Source: Sphaerochaeta sp. (GTDB taxonomy: Bacteria; Spirochaetota; Spirochaetia; Sphaerochaetales; Sphaerochaetaceae). Taken from it: a stretch of DNA of 9,898 bases. The stretch covers positions 1-9,898 of the forward strand of contig DMOO01000234.1 in the NCBI GenBank assembly GCA_003456855.1, given 5' to 3'. Below are positions 7,295 through 9,898 of this stretch, piece by piece (positions within the stretch are counted from its first letter, which is position 1; each line of letters opens with the position of its first letter). The notes below the pieces were generated by a model. The model made no database searches, was not told where the DNA came from, and saw only the letters and a program-made list of their open reading frames with translations. The translations under genes and the position numbers were made by a program.

Positions 7295-7786
7295 TCAGCC
7301 TTTTTTAGGAATCCAAGGCCAGCAGCGATTGACCCTTGAGCAATAATCCTCGTAATCCTTTCCATACTGCTTGAGAAGCCACTTCTCCTCTGTGCTCTTC
7401 ATCAGGACAGTCATGAAGACCCAGTCCAAGACAGGCACCATAAGGAGCCACAGATTGCCACAGATAAGAACAACGCCTGTGGAGATGATCATGAACGCGG
7501 AGTAGATTGGATTGCGAACCCAGGCATAGGCACCAGAAGTCACCAGATGGTTCTTCACGATGTTGGCATCGATCTTGGACACAATGGCGGCCAGAATCCA
7601 CAGAAAAGCACCTAATACTATAAGGATAATACCGAGCACCAGCATCGGAACCTTAAAAGAACCAACCTTTCCGGAAGCCAGGAAGGACATGTTCCTCATC
7701 AATACAGCAGCAACAGTCAACAAGACAACACAGAGCACATATAACGGCCCTACCCCAAACAATGGAAGATGATCCTTCTTAGCCAT
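7295..7786 (-). CDS. Small membrane methyltransferase, isoprenylcysteine carboxyl methyltransferase / PEMT-like family
   Basis: 163 residues with about four to five membrane helices. The C-terminal half carries the SAM-binding pattern of ICMT/PEMT-type methyltransferases: LVTSGAYAWVRNPIYSAFMI (81-100), then EEKWLLKQYGKDYEDYCSRV (133-152) and a terminal R-x-W-PWIP. Eukaryotic ICMT and many homologues have RHPxY; here it is RNPIY, which is also seen in bacterial members. Bacterial homologues act on poorly defined small molecules or lipids, so the substrate is unknown. The ATG at 7786 is chosen because GGAGG lies 4 nt upstream; a TTG at 7807 is in frame but has no ribosome site. The gene is separated from the operon by 226 bp and from the lipoprotein gene by a terminator, so it is probably a single-gene unit. 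Confidence 0.82.
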   Translation of the reverse strand: MAKKDHLPLFGVGPLYVLCVVLLTVAAVLMRNMSFLASGKVGSFKVPMLVLGIILIVLGAFLWILAAIVSKIDANIVKNHLVTSGAYAWVRNPIYSAFMIISTGVVLICGNLWLLMVPVLDWVFMTVLMKSTEEKWLLKQYGKDYEDYCSRVNRCWPWIPKKG

Positions 7787-7796
7787 GAAGCCTCCA

Positions 7797-7840
7797 GTTA
7801 GATACAACTAACTACTACTGCAAAACAGAGGCTTTGTCAA
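7797..7840 (-). promoter_or_regulatory. Possible promoter and leader hairpin of the methyltransferase gene
   Basis: TTGACA (7840-7835) is followed after 17 bp by TAGTAG, a poor -10. The TTGACA lies directly after the T-tract of the preceding terminator, which supports a new start here. Nearer the gene, AGTTAG and CTAACT (7797-7814) form a perfect 6 bp hairpin just before the GGAGG ribosome site and could affect translation. Confidence 0.35.
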
Positions 7841-7847
7841 ACACAAA

Positions 7848-7873
7848 GAAAAAGCCAGCGGAGAACCGCTGGC
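7848..7873 (-). terminator. Intrinsic terminator of the lipoprotein gene
   Basis: On the minus strand, perfect 8 bp GC-rich arms GCCAGCGG (7873-7866) and CCGCTGGC (7861-7854) with a 4-base loop are followed by TTTTTCTTT. It begins 21 bp after the lipoprotein stop codon. This is a textbook rho-independent terminator. Confidence 0.9.
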
Positions 7874-7894
7874 GTGACAACAATATCTTTAGAA

Positions 7895-8584
7895 CTATTC
7901 ATAATTATATACCGTAGTGCAATCCTTGGCATCACCATAGCCTGTAGGAGTCGATGGATTGCTCAAGGTTGGAGTCACTTTGAATGTCAGTTCTGTCTCT
8001 GGGTCACTGTATGTCATTGACTTTGTAAATCCATATGTCTTGTCAACAAGGAACTTGATTGTCATAGAGTCATATCCCGGCATTGCAAAGGTTCCGCTGT
8101 ATGTATAGCAGCCATCCTCATCTGAACCTTTTGTAAGGTAGCCCTCATATATCTGGGCCATATAAAGAAGACTGGTTACACTGCCAAAGAGTTGGGTTTT
8201 AAGGTCAACTGAGCCAAGACTAATCAGCTTGTCTAACGAAGGACTATACAGATAATCCGTTCCATCCAAATACTTGCAGTATGTATATTCTGTATCTGAA
8301 TCAATCTCAGAACTCTGGCATGCCACCCAATAAACATCATCAAGGCCACCTACATCAATATATGTCTTGGTCCCGTTGATATCGAACTCTGCAATAATTC
8401 TGAAACCGGTGTAATCAATGCCTCTTGCTTCGGACTGACCCTGTTCAAGCAGGGCAGCTTGACCTTCTGAAGCAGTCATCATTGCAGTGCTATCACTACC
8501 ACCCGAATCTTCCTGTTCCTGTTTACAAGCAACCAATGCCAGTGCCATCAGCACCACCAAAAAAATGAGAAACACTTTCTTCAT
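7895..8584 (-). CDS. Lipoprotein of unknown function
   Basis: 229 residues, not recognised. It has a type II signal peptide (MKK, hydrophobic stretch, lipobox LVAC with C20), so it should be lipid-anchored in the envelope facing the periplasm or the surface. A low-complexity Glu/Ser/Gly linker (about 22-52) follows. The rest alternates short beta-type stretches such as FRIIAEFDI, KTYIDVGG and MTIKFLVD, and is rich in Tyr, Asp and Thr, which suggests a beta-rich soluble domain. Four further cysteines (C89, C103, C159, C222) could form two disulfides. The ATG at 8584 has GGAGGGGG about 8 nt upstream. It is a single-gene unit closed by the terminator at 7848-7873 and transcribed away from the dehydroquinase gene. 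Nothing links it to the aldarate operon. Confidence 0.85.
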   Translation of the reverse strand: MKKVFLIFLVVLMALALVACKQEQEDSGGSDSTAMMTASEGQAALLEQGQSEARGIDYTGFRIIAEFDINGTKTYIDVGGLDDVYWVACQSSEIDSDTEYTYCKYLDGTDYLYSPSLDKLISLGSVDLKTQLFGSVTSLLYMAQIYEGYLTKGSDEDGCYTYSGTFAMPGYDSMTIKFLVDKTYGFTKSMTYSDPETELTFKVTPTLSNPSTPTGYGDAKDCTTVYNYE

Positions 8585-8632
8585 TAAAAGTTCCCCCTCC
8601 AGTTAGTATTAGTTGATTCAGTTTACTATGCA

Positions 8633-8705
8633 TGTGAGGATTTCACAACAAAAAGTGTTTTTTGCCTGTTTTTGAGAATTTTTCACAATTGCTGGAATCT
8701 ATAAT
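8633..8705. promoter_or_regulatory. Divergent intergenic region with TGTGA repeats and a TATAAT box
   Basis: A consensus TATAAT at 8700-8705 (plus strand) is well placed to start the dehydroquinase transcript about 23 nt before its ATG, though no good -35 precedes it. TGTGA-N5-TCACA is a perfect inverted repeat at 8633-8647. TTTCACAA occurs twice, at 8641-8648 and 8681-8688, 40 bp apart. On the minus strand, TTGTTG and TAGTAA with 17 bp spacing near 8624-8652 could serve the lipoprotein gene. Confidence 0.4.
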
Positions 8706-8734
8706 CACTTGCCACTTTTGTGCTAAGATAGGCC

Positions 8735-9379
8735 ATGCTCTGCCTGACACTTGATGCAAAGACGATGAAAGAGAACAAGGCTCTATATGAAAGAAACAAG
8801 GACTACGTGTCCCTTGTGGAGCTTCGTGTGGACATGCTCGATCCATCGGAATACCAGAAGGCGAAGAGCTTTCCCGTGGAGATCGATGTCCCGGTGATTC
8901 TCACAATCAGAAAGCCTTGCGATGGTGGACGCTATGCAGGCACAGAGGAAGAGAGGAAGGCCCTGATGGCTGACCTTTCACAGGGTCTGTTCTTCTATGT
9001 TGACATGGAGATGGATCTGGACTTCCCTGAGCTTGAGAAGGAACTGATGTCTCGAGGCGTGAACATCATAAGGTCACTCCATGACTTCAACGGCATCCCC
9101 AGGAATCTGCCGGATCTTGCAAGGTCCATAGCTGCAAAGGGACAGATTCCAAAACTTGCGGTCACAGTCAGAACCGAAGAGGACCTTGAAGAGGTCTTCC
9201 ACCTTGGAGAGGAGCTGAAGGATGTTCCCAGAAAGATAATCGTTGGAATGGGAGCCTATGGCATCCGGACCCGCGTGGGATACAGAAGACTTGGAAGCAT
9301 ACTCACGTTCTGCAGCGAAAGCGACCCCAACGGAATAGGGCTTCCTACACCGAGGGAGCTCAGCGAACTTGTCGATTGA
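8735..9379 (+). CDS. aroD: Type I 3-dehydroquinate dehydratase, divergent
   Basis: 214 residues, shorter than E. coli AroD (252). It would convert 3-dehydroquinate to 3-dehydroshikimate in the shikimate pathway through a Schiff base. The TIM-barrel landmarks are present: LCLTL (2-6), ELRVD (29-33), TIRKPCDGG (57-65), VDMEMD (89-94), SLHDF (114-118) with catalytic H116, IPKLAV (138-143) with Schiff-base K140, and GIRTRVG plus GS (176-188). Two differences from E. coli AroD stand out: the E86 position is D63, and the lid motif SAPGQ is replaced by NGIGL (199-203), losing the usual Ser and Gln. The start at 8735 is needed to supply the first strand, but its ribosome site is weak. No shikimate dehydrogenase domain is fused. 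Family confident; activity probable. Confidence 0.82.
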   Translation: MLCLTLDAKTMKENKALYERNKDYVSLVELRVDMLDPSEYQKAKSFPVEIDVPVILTIRKPCDGGRYAGTEEERKALMADLSQGLFFYVDMEMDLDFPELEKELMSRGVNIIRSLHDFNGIPRNLPDLARSIAAKGQIPKLAVTVRTEEDLEEVFHLGEELKDVPRKIIVGMGAYGIRTRVGYRRLGSILTFCSESDPNGIGLPTPRELSELVD

Positions 9380-9394
9380 GCCTCCTCAATTTTC
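9375..9394 (+). terminator. Small hairpin over the two converging stop codons
   Basis: ATTGAG (9375-9380), a 4-base loop, and CTCAAT (9385-9390) followed by a short T-run could end the dehydroquinase transcript. Each arm contains one gene's TGA stop. The 6 bp stem is weak, and on the minus strand no T-run follows. Confidence 0.4.
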
Positions 9395-9898
9395 CGAAGG
9401 GACTTTCAGAGACCTCAGGTCTATCTTTTCTATGACGTTCGGCTTTTCCTCCCTTCTGATGAATCCCAGGACATAGAGGGGAAACGTGTCGAAGTTCTCG
9501 CCACCACCCACATTGGCATCCGCTATTTTGACTGCACGATGCACTCCATATTTCTTCGGATTTGCCAGAACATGCTTCATGCTTGTCGCCCTGTTGTTCA
9601 TGGCCTTGCACTCCACAATCACAACCTGGCTGTCTCGCTCCAGAAGGAAATCCAGTTCAGGAGACCCGCTGGGTTCATGATAGTAATACAGTTTTTCCCC
9701 CGCAATTGCATAGGCGGAGGCAACCATGTTCTCAGCAATCGCACCCTTATAGGCACCAAGGTTCCCTGAGAGTATCAAAGAAGGGAGATCCTCGCCCATT
9801 TGAGACACCAGAAGACCAGTATCAATGCAGAAAACCTTGAACTCCGTGGGTATCTTTGCGCTTTCAAGCGGATATGATAGTTCCCTTGTATTGTATGC
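9386..9898 (-). CDS. DUF4143-type ATPase, C-terminal domain (5' part beyond the window)
   Basis: The reading frame is open to the right edge, giving 170 visible C-terminal residues. The GTG (9808) and ATG (9799) inside it are internal, because coding similarity continues upstream: YPLES near the edge followed by FKVFCIDTGLL is the pattern at the start of DUF4143. The next part, GAYKGAIAENMVASAY, is the family's conserved G-x-x-x-E-N element. The PDDEXK-like strand pattern SPELDFLL then VVIVECKA has E-x-D and E-x-K spacing. Full-length members are about 400 residues with an N-terminal AAA+ ATPase domain, not visible here; function is poorly known, and many are scattered accessory genes. It converges on the dehydroquinase with a 6 bp gap. 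Confidence 0.87.
   Translation of the reverse strand, partial: AYNTRELSYPLESAKIPTEFKVFCIDTGLLVSQMGEDLPSLILSGNLGAYKGAIAENMVASAYAIAGEKLYYYHEPSGSPELDFLLERDSQVVIVECKAMNNRATSMKHVLANPKKYGVHRAVKIADANVGGGENFDTFPLYVLGFIRREEKPNVIEKIDLRSLKVPSEN

Noticed and set aside
7224..7305. AAAAAGGCT and AGCCTTTTT as arms of a long-range hairpin spanning the methyltransferase stop.
   Set aside because: The 64-base loop and AT-rich arms make stable pairing unlikely; homopolymer runs inflate the match.
8633..8647. Canonical CRP binding site.
   Set aside because: Half-sites match, but the spacer is 5 rather than 6 bases, and no CRP homologue is visible.
8735..9379. Fused dehydroquinase-shikimate dehydrogenase (AroDE).
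   Set aside because: The frame ends in TGA at 9379 and the adjoining gene is on the other strand with an unrelated domain.
9386..9808. Complete 140-residue nuclease-like protein starting at the GTG at 9808.
   Set aside because: The frame stays open to the window edge, and the upstream residues match the DUF4143 domain, so this is the end of a longer gene.

Overview
This window reads as a chromosomal segment of a spirochaete, most likely a gut or rumen Sphaerochaeta/Treponema relative. The evidence is indirect: moderate GC, strong AGGAGG-type ribosome sites, and a periplasmic binding protein whose signal peptide ends in AFA followed by NGEGE, a leader style common in that phylum. No rRNA or marker gene is present, so the assignment is an inference.

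Bases 1 to about 7140 hold one seven-gene operon on the minus strand for uptake and breakdown of an aldaric acid (glucarate type). In transcription order it has a canonical glucarate dehydratase (5728-7062), a complete tripartite tricarboxylate transporter (tctC, tctB, tctA), a second and divergent glucarate dehydratase paralogue (1222-2553), a tartronate semialdehyde reductase (323-1207), and a DapA/NAL-family lyase cut by the left edge (1-320). The inferred route is aldarate import, dehydration to a keto-deoxy-aldarate, aldol cleavage to pyruvate plus tartronate semialdehyde, then reduction to glycerate. The cleavage step is usually done by the unrelated HpcH-family GarL; here the only candidate is the DapA-family protein. 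A clear sigma70-type promoter (TTGACA, 18 bp, TATGAT) lies at 7111-7140. A strong hairpin with a T-tract sits just after tctC and probably lets the binding protein be made in excess of the membrane subunits.

Bases 7076-7294 are an AT-rich regulatory gap. Upstream of it lie a small membrane methyltransferase of the ICMT/PEMT type (7295-7786) and an unrecognised lipoprotein (7895-8584) with its own strong terminator (7848-7873), both on the minus strand.

The lipoprotein gene diverges from a plus-strand type I 3-dehydroquinate dehydratase (8735-9379) across a 150 bp gap containing a TATAAT box and TGTGA/TCACA repeats. That gene converges, only 6 bp apart, on the 3' end of a DUF4143-type ATPase gene that runs off the right edge (9386-9898). 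The two stop codons lie in opposite arms of one small hairpin.

No RNA genes, CRISPR arrays or mobile elements were seen. The most notable points are the second dehydratase, which has lost two residues placed at the substrate site in E. coli GudD, and the non-orthologous lyase.
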